A stretch of DNA of 64,000 nt. It comes from Strix aluco. Lineage: Eukaryota > Chordata > Aves > Strigiformes > Strigidae. How positions within the stretch are numbered: the stretch's first letter is position 1; the number at the start of each line of letters is the position of its first letter. The stretch spans positions 10,099,001-10,163,000 of the forward strand of contig NC_133943.1 of the NCBI RefSeq assembly GCF_031877795.1, given 5' to 3'. Positions 45,401 through 57,900 of this stretch are shown here, one piece after another. The translations under genes and the position numbers were made by a program. Under the pieces are notes generated by a model. That model made no database searches and had not been told where the DNA came from. It saw only the letters and a list, made by a program, of their open reading frames with translations.

Positions 45401-47991
45401 GAGCGCTTTCTCAGCGGCCAGGGCGGTCAGCACATGCCGGACGATCTCCCCCAGGTACAGGCTGGCCACCAGCTTCTCAAACCTGCATGCAGCCTGAGCC
45501 AGAGTCAGTCGTGTCCCCCCCAGCACCCCTTGGCCCTTTGAGAGCACCCAGGAGCATCACAGGGGGCCATGTGCTCCTGTTGGTGGGGCCTGACATGCTC
45601 TGGGATGGATGGGGAGCCCCAGGGACCCTGCCCTTGCTGGGGGGTGGGTGCACCTCTTCTCCCCGGGGTTGGCAGATTCCTGGTCCACGCGCTGGTCATA
45701 GGGGGTCAGGACGTCACTCAGGGAGCCATCGTCCCCAAAGTAGCCCCACTCAGTGTTGACACACATCTGCCCACTGGCCTTCTCTGCCATCTCCACCTGC
45801 TGTGCCTCGGCCATGAAGCAGCTGTTGGTGCTTGTCCCTGCGGGGAGCGATGGGGGTGAGCACTGGAACAGCCCCCCCAGCACCCACCCCCCTGGCACAG
45901 GGTGTACCCACTGCTCACCCACGACCAAGGCGACCTCACAGGGTTCCCCCTCTGTGCTGCAGGTCATCATGGTGCCCACAGTGTCATTCATCAGGGCAAC
46001 GACATCCACATGGCAGAGCTGGCCAGGGGCAAAGAGAGAGCATCATCAGCCGCTCCACAGGGGCAGCCCCCAGCCAGCCCCACCCCACCCCACGGCCCCC
46101 CACCTCCTGCTTGTTGATGGCCGACTGCAGCAACTGCACAACGTCCTTCCCCTCCACATCACTGCAGCTGAAGCCCTTGGACCAGGAGATGAGTTCAGCC
46201 TATGGAGAGCACGTGGCTGGGCCACTAGTCTCTGGCATTGGGCAGCTTCGCTCCCCACCTCTGATGTGCCGGGGAGGAGGTGGCTGCAGCTGCAGCCCCG
46301 GGACAGGGCTGTCCCACTCACCTTGTCCAGCCCCGTCTGCCTGCAGCTGAAGGGGAAGACGAAGCCCAAGGGGAGGCGTTGCTGGGGGCTGCTGATACCA
46401 GCCAGGAACTGGCACACACATTGTGCAATGAAGTCAAAGAGCTGCAAAGCCATGGCGGGGGGTGACCAGCTGCTCCCCTTACCCAGCACCCAGGCTGCAG
46501 GAGGCAGCCCAGGGCCCCAGCACCGGCCCGGAGCCCTCCAAGCCTCTGTGGTGCCGGGCAGTCCAGCACCAGCCACCCTCTGCCATGGCCTCCTCATACC
46601 ACTTCCCCCTTTCCCTGCTTGATGTCCCCTGGCATGTCAAAGATCTTGTACACCACTTCGGGGCTCTGGTTCCCGTTGCCTGAGAGGGTCACCCGCAGGG
46701 TCCGGACGTGGCTCTGGCACAGCTCTACCACCAGCAAGTCGCCTTTCTCTGTGGGGGAGCAGAGGCAGTGTCAGGCAGAAACCTCCCCTGTGGCATATCC
46801 CCAAAAATCTGCTCCTCACCCTGTCCCAGGGAGTCACTCACCCATGGAGGAGGCTCCTGAGACCCTGACACCACTCTAGGGGCCAAGGGAACCAGCTCCT
46901 GGCCTCTGCCCCTGCACTGGGGACTGGCAGAGGCAGCGCAAGGGCAGCTTATGGACCCCATAACTGACCAGAGACCAGTGCACCCCTCCCCAGCACCCCC
47001 AGGGCCAAGTCCAGAGAGGCGTGCAGGGCTGCAGGTATTCGAGCAGCCCATCCCCAGGCCGAGCTGCCTTACCGGTGCCATCGGGCAAGGAGCAGATGTA
47101 GGTGGGCAACATCCGCATGTTGGCCTGTGCGTGCGTCTGGCGGCTCAGCCCCTTGCGCATGGCCTGCAGCATGCGGCCCTTCACCACCTGCAGCGTCTCC
47201 AGCGGGACGGTGAGCGCCAGCAGGGCTCGTTGTACCTGGGGACGGCTGGTTAGGGCAGGTCTGAAGGGCAGGGGATGCCTCTCGCCGGGCGTGGGGCAGG
47301 GATGGGCCTTACCGGTGTGCAGCAGGGCCCATCGCTCCGGCGGCCCAGCTGATGGCTCACTGGGGACCTGCGTGGAGGGAGGTGGTGTGTCACCCGCTGA
47401 GCCCCGGCCCGCAGCAGGACAGGACACGTGCCTGCCCATGCCCAAGCGTATGAGCGGGGCTGGGGGGGGGCAGCCCTCCATCCTCGGCTCTGCTTCCCAC
47501 CTCCCCTCTGCGTCCCTGCTCCATGGGGCCGCGGTCTCGACAGCATCGTCACTTTGCAGTGTCCTCCCACCAGAACTGCGACCCAGCAGCCGGGGGTAGA
47601 GGGGGCAGCTGTGCCCCACGACGGCGATGGTGTCGGGGGTGTCCTCCGGGGCTGCGGGAGAAGGGGGCTGCCCCTGCCTGGCCCTGCCCGCGTCTCGCCT
47701 CCACCTGCAAGAGGCCGGAGGCTGGTCTCTCCCCTGCCCGGGGAGGTGCCGCACTCGGGGGCAGGGGGAGCCCGCTCGGCCCCGTCCCCAGCCCCGACCG
47801 CAGCTTCCCCACACCCGGCTTCGCTGGGCTGCAGCCCCTCACCGCTTCAGGGCCGGGCGGCCCCGCTCCTCCGGGCCCAGCCCCCACGGGGGGGGCCCGT
47901 CCGAGCCGCGGGCGGCGGGACTGTGCTCCCGGGAGGGCCTCGCCCCCCGGCCCACCCCGGACAGCGCACCGCGGCGGCCGGGGCTGTCCAT
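42471..47991 (-). CDS. HK3: Hexokinase 3, complete, 19 coding exons
   Basis: Exons (minus): 47991-47843, 47367-47313, 47235-47073, 46748-46600, 46441-46322, 46199-46104, 46018-45919, 45837-45654, 45482-45327, 45208-44975, 44885-44581, 44503-44364, 44215-44096, 44007-43912, 43790-43691, 43559-43376, 43301-43146, 42954-42721, 42606-42471. The frame is open for 958 residues (human 923), and exon lengths repeat between halves (120, 96, 100, 184, 156, 234). It phosphorylates glucose to glucose-6-phosphate. The C-half (~500-958) has LDLGGTN (578-584), FSFPC and catalytic Asp701 in NDTVG. The N-half keeps NDTVG (Asp256) but lacks the DLGGTN phosphate motif, so it is regulatory, as known for HK3. The N-terminus (MDSPGRRG) is polar, unlike the mitochondria-binding tails of HK1/HK2. 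Exon 2 is set by phase: only the upstream of two adjacent acceptors keeps the frame. An upstream in-frame ATG at 48144 exists, but similarity to mammalian HK3 starts at MDS. Confidence 0.96.
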
Positions 47992-48096
47992 GGCTGGGGG
48001 TCGGTGGCGGAGGGGCGGCCGCTGGCCGAGGGGGTGTCGGTGGCCGAGGGGGCGGCCGGTGCGGCGCGGGGGGGAACCGTTGCCAACGCCGCTGTC

Positions 48097-48183
48097 GTTG
48101 CCATGGCAACAGCAACAGCGCCCGCGGGCGCCCCGCCCCGCCATTGGCCGGCCCGGCGCGCCGCCGGCCCCGCCCTGACCAAT
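48097..48183. promoter_or_regulatory. HK3: HK3 promoter with perfect palindromic RFX X-box and two CCAAT boxes
   Basis: Just upstream of the HK3 start codon lies GTTGCCATGGCAAC (48097-48110), the perfect RFX palindrome. ATTGG (48143-48147, inverted CCAAT) and CCAAT (48179-48183) follow within a CpG island that ends at about 48240. X-box plus CCAAT (NF-Y) is a known cooperative pair. Confidence 0.55.
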
Positions 48184-48270
48184 GGGGGCGCCCCGCGGGA
48201 GGGGCCGCGCCCCGCGGCCGGGCAGCAGCGCCCTCCTCTCCCCTCGGCGCTTTTAAATTGGAGAGCGAAT

Positions 48271-48924
48271 TTTAATTAGCTCTGCATCAGCTCGTCCCAT
48301 TAATTAAGCAGCACAGTGATAAGCCCCCGCCTCCTCCTCCCCCGGCGAGGGGCTCCGTGGCAGGGTGAGGATGCTCCCGGGGAGCGGGGGACCCCCACGG
48401 CCCAGCCCGGGGCTCCATCCTGCCCTGGAAGCCGCCAGCAGGCAGAGCTTCCCCCCCAGCCCCCGGCAGCGCCGCGCCCGGCGGACAGGGAAGGCACAAG
48501 GACACGGCCCTCGGAGCTCCGGCACCACAGACCCGGGGGGTCCCCGATCAATGCCACCCCCCCCAGGGCCCGAGGACAGTCCACGGGCGGTGTGATTTTG
48601 GGCACAGCGGCTCCTGTTCCTCCTCTCCTCCCTCCAGCGCCTCCCATTCCCCAGTGAAAGACAGCACAGCTCCTCGGTGTTGCTGCAGTTTCATAAAAAC
48701 ATACATAAATATATTTCCATTTCTTTAACAGAGAGCAAAGCTGCACAGGCACCTATAAAACACACAATCACTTCTCCACCCGGCACTCCCTGCACAGGTC
48801 GTATAAAACATATAAAAGGGGGGTGGGAGAACAAGGCTGCGGGTGAAGCAGGGGTACGGTGCCGCGCAGACCCTCGCTGAGGTGCAGGGAGCCGGGGAGG
48901 GGGGGTCCTGCCGCACCTCTGGCC
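48271..48924 (-). other. UIMC1: UIMC1 3' UTR and flank
   Basis: Downstream of the UIMC1 stop codon the minus strand passes an AT-rich stretch near 48690-48830 (ATATTTATG motifs, TATAAAACATATAAAAG). No canonical AATAAA is seen close by; an ATTAAA lies at 48271-48276. The transcript end is therefore uncertain. HK3 starts less than 1 kb further on. Confidence 0.4.
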
Positions 48925-51900
48925 TCAGAACTTGCGCTTTCTCCGGCGGCAGCCTTTGGTCTGCTGCTGGCTGCCCAAGCGCAGAGCCGCACGCGGCTCC
49001 ACGTCTACCCCGGAGTCTGTGGCTTCTGAGGAGACGCTGGGTTTCACAGGGGAAACGTCGAAAGGAAGGTGCCAAAGGGAGCTGGGGCTGTCTGCCACCG
49101 GCCCCCCGTCTCTGGCTGAGAGCGCGGGAGGGGAGTGTTGGTCTCCTAGTCCAGCGAGGGGGGTCCCCGCATCAGCACCTGCAACAAGAGCGAGTGTCAG
49201 CCCTGCCTGGCCGTCCTCCAGCATGAGCCATGGGTGCTGCTGGGAGCATTTTCTCCCCCTCGTCTTCTCCTGTCCTTGGATCCGTGGTGGGAAGCACCAG
49301 CACGCAGGCAGGGACGGGAGGCACTCCGCCACCCCCCAGGAAGCTGGACATTTCTTGGTGCAATGGTTCAGAGCACATCCCTACCCCTGCGAGGGCTCTG
49401 GGCACTGGCACAGGTCCCGTGGCCGCAGGCAGGGATGCATGCAGGCAGCTGGGGGATGCCAACAGCCAGCTAAGCCCACAGCCCCCTGCTCTGCTCGGGA
49501 AGAACAGACCCCTTCAAGGGGAATTTGCTGTCCCAGCACAGCCCAGGCTGAGCCAGGAGCGAAAGGAGAGAGCAGCCCTGACCCAACCAGGCATGCACAG
49601 AAGCAGCTTCCCACCTGCAGACTTGCTTTCCGAGAGCTCCAGCATCCTGAGGAGTCCCCTCTCCTGCCTTCCAATGTCCTGCCAAGGAGAGAAGAATCAC
49701 CGTCACAGCGCTGCTGCAAGGGAGCCCCGTAGCCAGGGTGGCCCCGTGGCCACACGTTCCCCCAGCCCACGAGGTCAGGCTGGACACAAGTGAGAGTGCT
49801 GTGGTGCCAGGGCCTCCAGCTGAGCACAGCCAGCTGCCAACAGGAAGGGCACTGCCCCATGCCCTGCCTGACCAGTGCCTGAGCAGAGGCAGCTGAGGGC
49901 AGTTAACAAAGCAGAGCCTGGTAAGGAGGGAGGCCAGGGTGCAGGAAGTCACCCCCCAAGCCCAGCCAGCGAGCACGGGGCTGTAACGGAGAAATGTGGG
50001 CACCAGGGGGTCTGCCACGGCTCAGGCACATCCCCCAGCACTGCGCCTCCATGGGCAGGCTCCATCCCGCTCTGTCTGAGGGCACAAGGGGCTTGCTGCT
50101 GGAGGGAAGGGCCTTCTCCAGGGCACAGCCAGATGAGGAACGCACATCTTGTGCCCCCTCTCAGCCCCGGGGAAGAGTGAGCCACGCCGGTCATGCAGGC
50201 TCAGGGAAGACCACTTGACCTGGCTGCTTTAAGCCTTGCTGGCCCAGCAAAGTCCCCTCTCCGGGCTGCTCCCTGCCCCCAGAACTGCTCTGGAAGGCAC
50301 TGGCATCCCATCTGCATGGTTGGAGCTGCAAAGCACCCCAAAATGGGCCATGGCAGGAACCTGCAAGCCCAACAGTACCACTAGGAAGCTTTTCAAACAG
50401 CCCAGCCCATGCCCAGGCATGGCCTGCTCTCCCAGTGAGCTGCCACCTGAGCTGTCCCCTCAGAACAAGGCAGGGCCAGAGGACACACAGAGCCTTGCCG
50501 ATCCATCCCCAAGGGCTGCCCGGCTCCAGCACCTTTCCCCCACGCCCTGTGTCCATGTCTGTGTGCAGGACCCCACACACCAGCCAGCTGTGGGGCACAG
50601 GGACAGTCAAACAGCCCCCACAGAGCCGGTCACATGCAGGAGCAGCTGTGTCCTGCAGCACTCTGAACCACACAGCACTTGGCTGTGTCCCAGCCAAAAT
50701 CATCAACCAGAAATCTCATCATTTGCATCTGAATCCCCAAAGGGCTGAGGCCTGTGATGGATTTAAGGGATTATACGAAACTAAGACATCATGTTGCATC
50801 TTCATGCTGAGAATCACATCTCTGAGTGCAGGCAAAGCTGCAGCATTAGGGCTTTGCCCGCAGGAACCAGTGGGAAGGCCTGGAAGGACCCTCTCTGTGC
50901 TCCCCCGGACTGCCACAAGCAGGAAAAAGCACAGTGGGGGCCAACACCTGGCGAGTGACTGTGAGCCAGCTGCTACCCACACTCCTGCCTCCCACCTCCT
51001 CTAGCAAGGCACGTCCCCCACACCCAGCATATCTCCACTGCACTCGCTCCCCCACATTTCTCCCGGGATGCTGCGGTTCGCTCCCAGCACCAAGCGGCTC
51101 CCCCTGCTCCAGCTCTGAATGGGAAAGGGCTTGTGGATAGTCAGATACACTTGTCACCCTGACACTGCCCTCCACTCCATCTATATTCAGCCGAGGAAGC
51201 CCGCAGGACTGAGGCACGCTGTCTGGCAGCGGGACAGCCCTGGCCGTCTGCCTGCTGGAGAGGTTACTGGCAGCTCTGCTGGATTAGCTCACCCCTGGGA
51301 CTGGTCCATGCTCTCACAGAGCGTCGCGGGAAGGAGGGCAATAAGTTCTCTGGCCACGGTGGCCCACAGGGACCGGCAATCCTACACCAGGTCAGCTCAT
51401 CCCGTCAACCAGGGAAACAGCTCCTGCTGCCAACCCAGCCCCAAACCCAGCGCAAAGCAAAGGAGACAGTCTGCAGGGTTGCCCCTCACCTTGGCTCTTC
51501 GCAGCCTCCTGGTTCCCTGAGCTTGCCTAGCAGCCTGAAGGCAGCTGTCCACGTGCCTCTGATACTGCAGCAGTGGCACCAGTGACTTACAGAGGTAGCA
51601 CTTCTCACACCTGCCAGGCAGCAAAGGACAGAGCACTGCATTAGGATTCGCCCTGCACCAGGCTCCCGGCCACCAGCAGCGACTTTCCTCCTCCAGGCCA
51701 CACCACGGAGAAGACGTGTCACCAGATCGGGTCTCGCTCAGTGGGGTCAGGCTGGCACCAATCGCAAAGACTGAGTGATTATCAGTTTTCCCTGCCTGCT
51801 CCTCTGTATCCTGCTGCTGCAGCAGCGGGACGGTAATCAAATCTGCTCATCTAACTATCTCAAACACCGCTGATTTCTCCCCAGACATAAAGCACCCTGT

Positions 51901-54900
51901 CAAAATCCACAGAAATGAAGTGCGAGGGCTTTGCAAAGGGGAGTTGAATTCTGCCTGAAAAGCAAACCAAGTGTGTTAAATCAGAGACACATTTTACCAG
52001 GGCTGGATGAACTTGTCTGACTAGTAAATCAAGTCTTTCTCTGCACTGTCTCCATTCCACATCATGCCATGTTGGGAGAGGACTGCAGAGCATGTGCTCC
52101 TGCTGGGGGGCTGGCACAGTGTGTTCCTCAAGCCCCCCCATTTGTGTAGAAGATGCCCAGGCTCACGCAGGACAACTGAGTGTGCTTGGGATGAAAATTA
52201 TCCTGGGTGAAAGGAGAGGAAGGTCAGGTGTGGATTTACACAGCTACACTCACTTCCACACCAGCTCTCGGCGGGGACTGAACCGTGCAGGAGAGGGCAC
52301 CGGTTCTTCAGGAGGGGAGTGTCCACCCGGGGAGCTATTCAGGAATGGACCATCTCCAAGAAGAGACGAGCCCCCAGGGACCAGCCCCAGCAGCATTGTG
52401 TTCAGTTTGATAAGCAGTACTCTCCTAGTAAAACTCACCCCAGGCTCTAAAATGTGTACGGAGAGCCCCCATCGAGCAAAACTCTGCAGCACTTTTCCCG
52501 TATTTTCTTTCCAGTCAGTGCTGATTACCCAGATAATGTGTCTAAACAGAAGCTGTCCTCTCTATAATTAGCCTAATTCCATTAGTGATGTTGCCATCCA
52601 CTGTTTGTAACAGCAAAATTGCTTCCATAGCAGGGATTTTACTGTCAGATCCTCTCTTATGATGCTTTGTGTGGGTGGCAGGAGGAGGGGCTGCATGGGA
52701 AGAGATTAAACAAAGCCACTGCTATTCTGAAAGTCTAATTTAATTAAGAATATCACTACAGGTGCCATGTTGACAGCCTCCCTGTCCTAGCCTCTTCTTT
52801 TCCCAGGGTTACCAAGCTCAAATCTCCCATTAGGAACTGGCTGAGTTAGCAGCATTTTAGCTACAGCTCCCCCCACAGGGGCCAGAGACCACGCATCCCT
52901 GACCCACCATGGCTCGGGTTGAAAGGGAATTAGTGCAAAAATAAACAATCTGAGAACAGCAAATTCCTCTTGCTTCGGTTTAAATATAGCCAGCACTGCA
53001 ACAAGAGGCACCAAGGGAAGGCAATTTCTTAGGGAAACATTGCTGTAAGGCTGATGGCCAACATTTACACAGGAAGAAAGACATCCACAGGCAAGCTAAA
53101 ACGGAAGCACAGAAACAATCTTGGAAGAGCAGGCATACCTACTTACTTGTCAATGCTTAAAGATGTTGGGCTGCTTCCACCACTGGCAGCTTTACTTCTT
53201 GCCTCTCTCCGACTCCGGGTGAGCACTGGGGGAAGAACAGCAAGGGTTACCTGCCATCCAGCTCAAAAGCATCCCTACAACATGTCTGAATGCAAAAAGT
53301 TTCCATCGCTTCCACTCAAGGCTGCAGCAGAAGTGATGGCAGAGGCAAAGAAATACTGGACTGGGACGGGCAGGGTCTTCTTCCTGCAGAAGAGGTAGCT
53401 GGCCAATTCTTTTTTTCTGGGGGGATACTGAAGAAGTTACTTTCCCTGGACTTCGAAGCCAGCTAGCCATTTCACACTGTAACTTGTCTTCTGCCAGAAA
53501 CAGCTGTATCAACAGTATGTAGTTTACAGTAATTTTAAAGCTGATGCACAGCACCGCAACAGCCTGGGAGAAGAGTTACACAGCTGCTCCAGCAGCACAG
53601 CACCGCTCCCTGCCAAACTAAGCACCCGTGCCCACTGCAGGGGAGGGAGCGCGGTGCCTGTGAGCTGGGGGGAAGGAGAGCTGCGGCGGGGGCTCTGCGG
53701 AGGCACCAGCCCTTCTGCAGATGTGGTAGGAAGAGCGAGTCTTGCTGGGGAGGAATACAGCTCACGCTGCAAAGGGAAGGTTGCAACAGTTAGCCTACGC
53801 TCGCTGCTTTTTCCACTGCCCATGTGAACTGGGGATGATCTGTACTGTTCTTTGCGTACAGCTCTGTGGGGCCTCTGCATGAAGAGCTCTACCAGGGTTA
53901 AGCATCAGTGGTGCTGCTCTCCAGCGGCAGCAGGGAAGGGCCAGCTCGGACACACGCGGGTAGCTAGCGAGATCCTGGCTGACCAGCGCGCTGATGATGG
54001 CTCCAACAATTTCTGTTCCTTCAGCAAGCCCAAGCAGCCTTCCCAAACCTGCTCTCCAGGCATCTGCAGGGAGCACATCAGAGCGTGGTCTCTCTCAGTT
54101 GAATTCCTCTCAGCGTATTCCTGTTGACACACCACCAGCAAAGATCCTCAGGGAACCTATCAGATAGCTTAGCTTGCTTCACCAGGGATGTTAAAGACTC
54201 TAGCTCCAAAACAGATGTCACAGTAAGCACTCTCGGGCAAGCTGGCTAAGGGGACAATGCAGGGAGTTATTTTACAGCCCAGTAACATTGCTTCCCATAC
54301 TCTCATTAGGAGAAAGGTCTGAATCCAGAGTATAGGCACGGGAAACCTGTTATTGTTAGCACATCATCTGTGATAAAGAAAGGGATGCACAAAATTTTGT
54401 GCGGAACAAGTGGAATCCTTCAGAGTTTTAGCAAAACCCCATTTCCAGAGCATTAGGCAACCCCAACATCTATCCACGATGCTGATACAGGATGGCCTTT
54501 CCCTTAATAGCAGTCACTGATCTGCAGCCACGACCAGCAAACGCACTGCGAGATGATCAGGAGCTGTTGGGGCTGGTGGGAGACATCCACACTGAAGAAA
54601 AAATGCTCGAGAGTTTCCTAGGATGTGGGTATTGTCTTGTAGGCGATGACTGATACCAACAGCTCATTTCTGACAGGCACTGAAGCGGACGTCTCTCTTT
54701 AACTTAGCCTGGCCCAGATTCGAAGTGGCAGCCCGATGAGTTGGGCTGATAACCACGGCCACCCCCCAGGCCACCCAGCCTCCCAACAACCCAACTAACA
54801 CGTGCGTTTGACAGCGTGGTGAAAGCTGCTCTCCAAGTCAGTGTGCACTCGTTAATATTCCCTTAACACCACCTCGGGAGCCTCGTGCACCAGCTCAGGT

Positions 54901-57900
54901 GTTAATCAGTTCTATTTTCTCCCAAAAGCAGTGAACACATCTGGCATAATGGGCCCATTAGAGATGTCTGGGACCAGCTCTGCAGCTGCCCAGGGAAAGA
55001 CCCCCAGCTGTGCTGCTGGAAGCAGAGGCACAGGAGAGAGAACAGGGCCAGCTGGCAAGGCATGACCCCTGCCAAAACACACTGCCGCCCGCAGGAAGGG
55101 AGTTCAGAACACGCGGAAAGACTTGCCATGGGGGAAATCCTCACCACAGAGCAGTGCTGACCCACTGTGTGACAGGAGCCTTGTAACTCTCCCAGATGCA
55201 ATGCTCTTCGCTGGGTCAGACACACTCTGTAGCCCGAGAAAAACCTTTTCCCTGGCTCAGCATTTCTCCTGGTTGACAAGTCATCCTTGGCCTGCTTGGC
55301 TCCAGCTCACACCCTGGGGAAGAGGAGCAAACCCTCCCCAGCCCAGCCCCGCTATCAGCACGCCCACCCCAGGCACCTCCTGGGGCTGCCGGGTCAGGTC
55401 GGCGTGCGGAGCTGTGAGGCCACAGTCACCAAGCTCCTCGCCTCGCTGCACAACCCACCAGCTCCCTCCCCATTCTCACCAGCAGCCACACCACTTTCTG
55501 TGCAGGATCCTTTTGGTGACAGGCTCGCCAGCATCTTCTCCTTTCTCAGAAGTGATGAAGCTTTCCTCCGCACCCATTCCATTACTCTTTCTGCTGTATC
55601 AGTGCCACTTCTATTGATGTCAGAAGCTTTTTAACAGCACCAGTGCTGCTGCTGAAGACTGACAGCTGCATCACATTGCATTTGAGGCTTGGAAGGAAGG
55701 GACATACCAAATCCTCATTGTCCTGGGCTCACTTGGGAACTGAGGGGTTGGGAGCATGTAGATGGAGGGCAAGAGGAATAGAGTATGTCCCAAAGCTTGA
55801 GACTATCTGCTGTACTCAGTAGCAGCCAAGACTCGCTTCCAGAACGAGACCAGCGGATTCCTGCGTTGGCAGCAGCAGCGGGCAATGGATGTGGTGACTG
55901 CAGTGGAGAGCCCCTCTCACACAAGCTGAGTGCATGAAGGAAGAGGGAGCTGGCACAGCACTTCCACAGCTCCACTCGTTCACTTGGAATTAACACCAGT
56001 CAGTGAGCTGGAAACACAGGACCTGAACCTTCCCCAGCCTGGTACAGTAGCTAATGCAACAGCAGGCTCTTCTTTTTTATTTACGCAGAGCACAGGAAAA
56101 TGGAAATTCCTGATCAGATTTTCACACTGCCCAGGTATGTGGTGGTCTGGGCATCCAGCCAGGGCAACCATGTACATATGTAGGGGAAGCAACTGTAACT
56201 CACCTTGCCCAGCTAACTCATTTGAAAACCTGTCCTTAAATATCAACCGGGCTGAGCTGGCCTCCTGATAGATAACACTGGAAGACTTTGGTGCATGATT
56301 AGAAGAGGGAAGAAGAGAAGTAAAACCAGGAAGAACCCAGCCTTTTGTAATTTTAAAAACGAAAAACACTGACAGCTATAGTCTGCAGGACTGCATAATC
56401 TGCAATTCTAGAGACATCAGGAGTAAATCCAATTAGTAAACCCAAAACCAGAGCAGGAACCCCTGACCCAGTGCACCAAAGGAAAACTGAAGCCATCTTT
56501 TCGTAACAGATCAGGACATGGCTTAGGGGGCAGAACTTTGATTTTCTCTCACACAAGGCTGTTGCTGTGCTCTCAAGGAAGCCAGCAGCCAGCCAAGAGC
56601 ATACAGTGCTGCAGCAGTAGAGAACAGCTTCTGGACCCACACAGGAGCTGGCATTTGCTTCAGAAGACAGTTCTCCCACCTCTTTTTCCTCCCCATGCAT
56701 TAGCTTTACCTATGGATTTCGTGCTAGTGAGGGATGCCAAGGTAAGAGCCCTGCAAACAAAGTCCTTTTGTACCTGCGCAGCTGTGCCCAGCCACTGTCG
56801 GCCTCTGCTCAGAGCTAAACATCCTCCCTGCCTCTTCAACCCAAACCCCACTGACCAGTCCATCAACTGAGACCTCTCCAGGTGACTGTTGCCCTTGTAC
56901 AGCTGCTGGGAACCGGACTGAGGTGCCCCCAAGCCAGAGCCCCAGCAGGCAGGATTCTGCCCCACGTTACGTGCTGCTCCAAGTCCAGGAAGCCCACGGT
57001 CCTGCAGAGTCTTGGTGCAAACAACACAGGTGTCACAGACTGTTATGGATAATAAAGCCTGGTCGCTACAGGGAAAATACTAGAATAACTGGCAATAGAA
57101 AACCCAAATTACTGTGATTTTGTCCCAATACCATTGCTCTGCTTAGAGCCATTATTGTAGATGAAAATCCTTTTTATTCCATGCTACTTTTCTTACGGGG
57201 GGATTGTTCTGAACAAGCCAGAACAGCAGAGTAGCAATTCCAAAATAACTACCCTTACAAACATCCCCAAGGAGTCCAGTCTGGAAGCAGAGTGGAGAGG
57301 CCAGCCTTGAACTCTGTCCTGCTGAAAGCCAACACCAAAGGAAAGAACAAATTCCCTCACACTGCCAAAGAATTCAAAGCCTTTTCCTGATCACAGTCAG
57401 GATTCCCCAGGATCAATGGATACTCACAGTCCAGCCACACCAGGGACCCAATTACCACAGGGCCAAAGACATTTCTGCTGAAAGGCATACTAAAAATTCT
57501 GCTCCATTTTGTAGCACGGATAAGACCTTTATCAGTGTTGAGGACGGGAGAGGAACTGTGATAATTTGTGATTTGCCTGAGTCGAATGTTTTCCATTAGT
57601 AGCTAGTTTGTGCCTGCAGAGAGAACTCCCCACCAAAATTAAGCACCAAGCAGCACCAGCCACTACTCTGGCTCCTGTTATCTTGACAGGATCCATATCA
57701 CAACCCCAAAGATTCAGTATAACAGGGACCTTGTATTTTAAAACTACATCAACTCTGCATTAAGATTACATGGTGAAACTTCCTCCTGCTAGAGGAATGC
57801 AGAAGTTACACTTCTTGTACTAGCTCCGATTGGCTCAAATTGCTTAAACATCATAGATTTAGGTTGCATTTAATAACCCAGTATGTAACTGAAAATTATA

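Noticed and set aside
54700-54790. tRNA-like GATTCGAA segment, possible old SINE
   Set aside because: The order of boxes does not fit MIR or a tRNA gene and no second copy or tail is visible.
56204-56264. 61-base exon-like block with good acceptor and donor inside a UIMC1 intron
   Set aside because: Its length would shift the frame between two exons whose phases already fit, and the peptide has no match to UIMC1 that I recognise.
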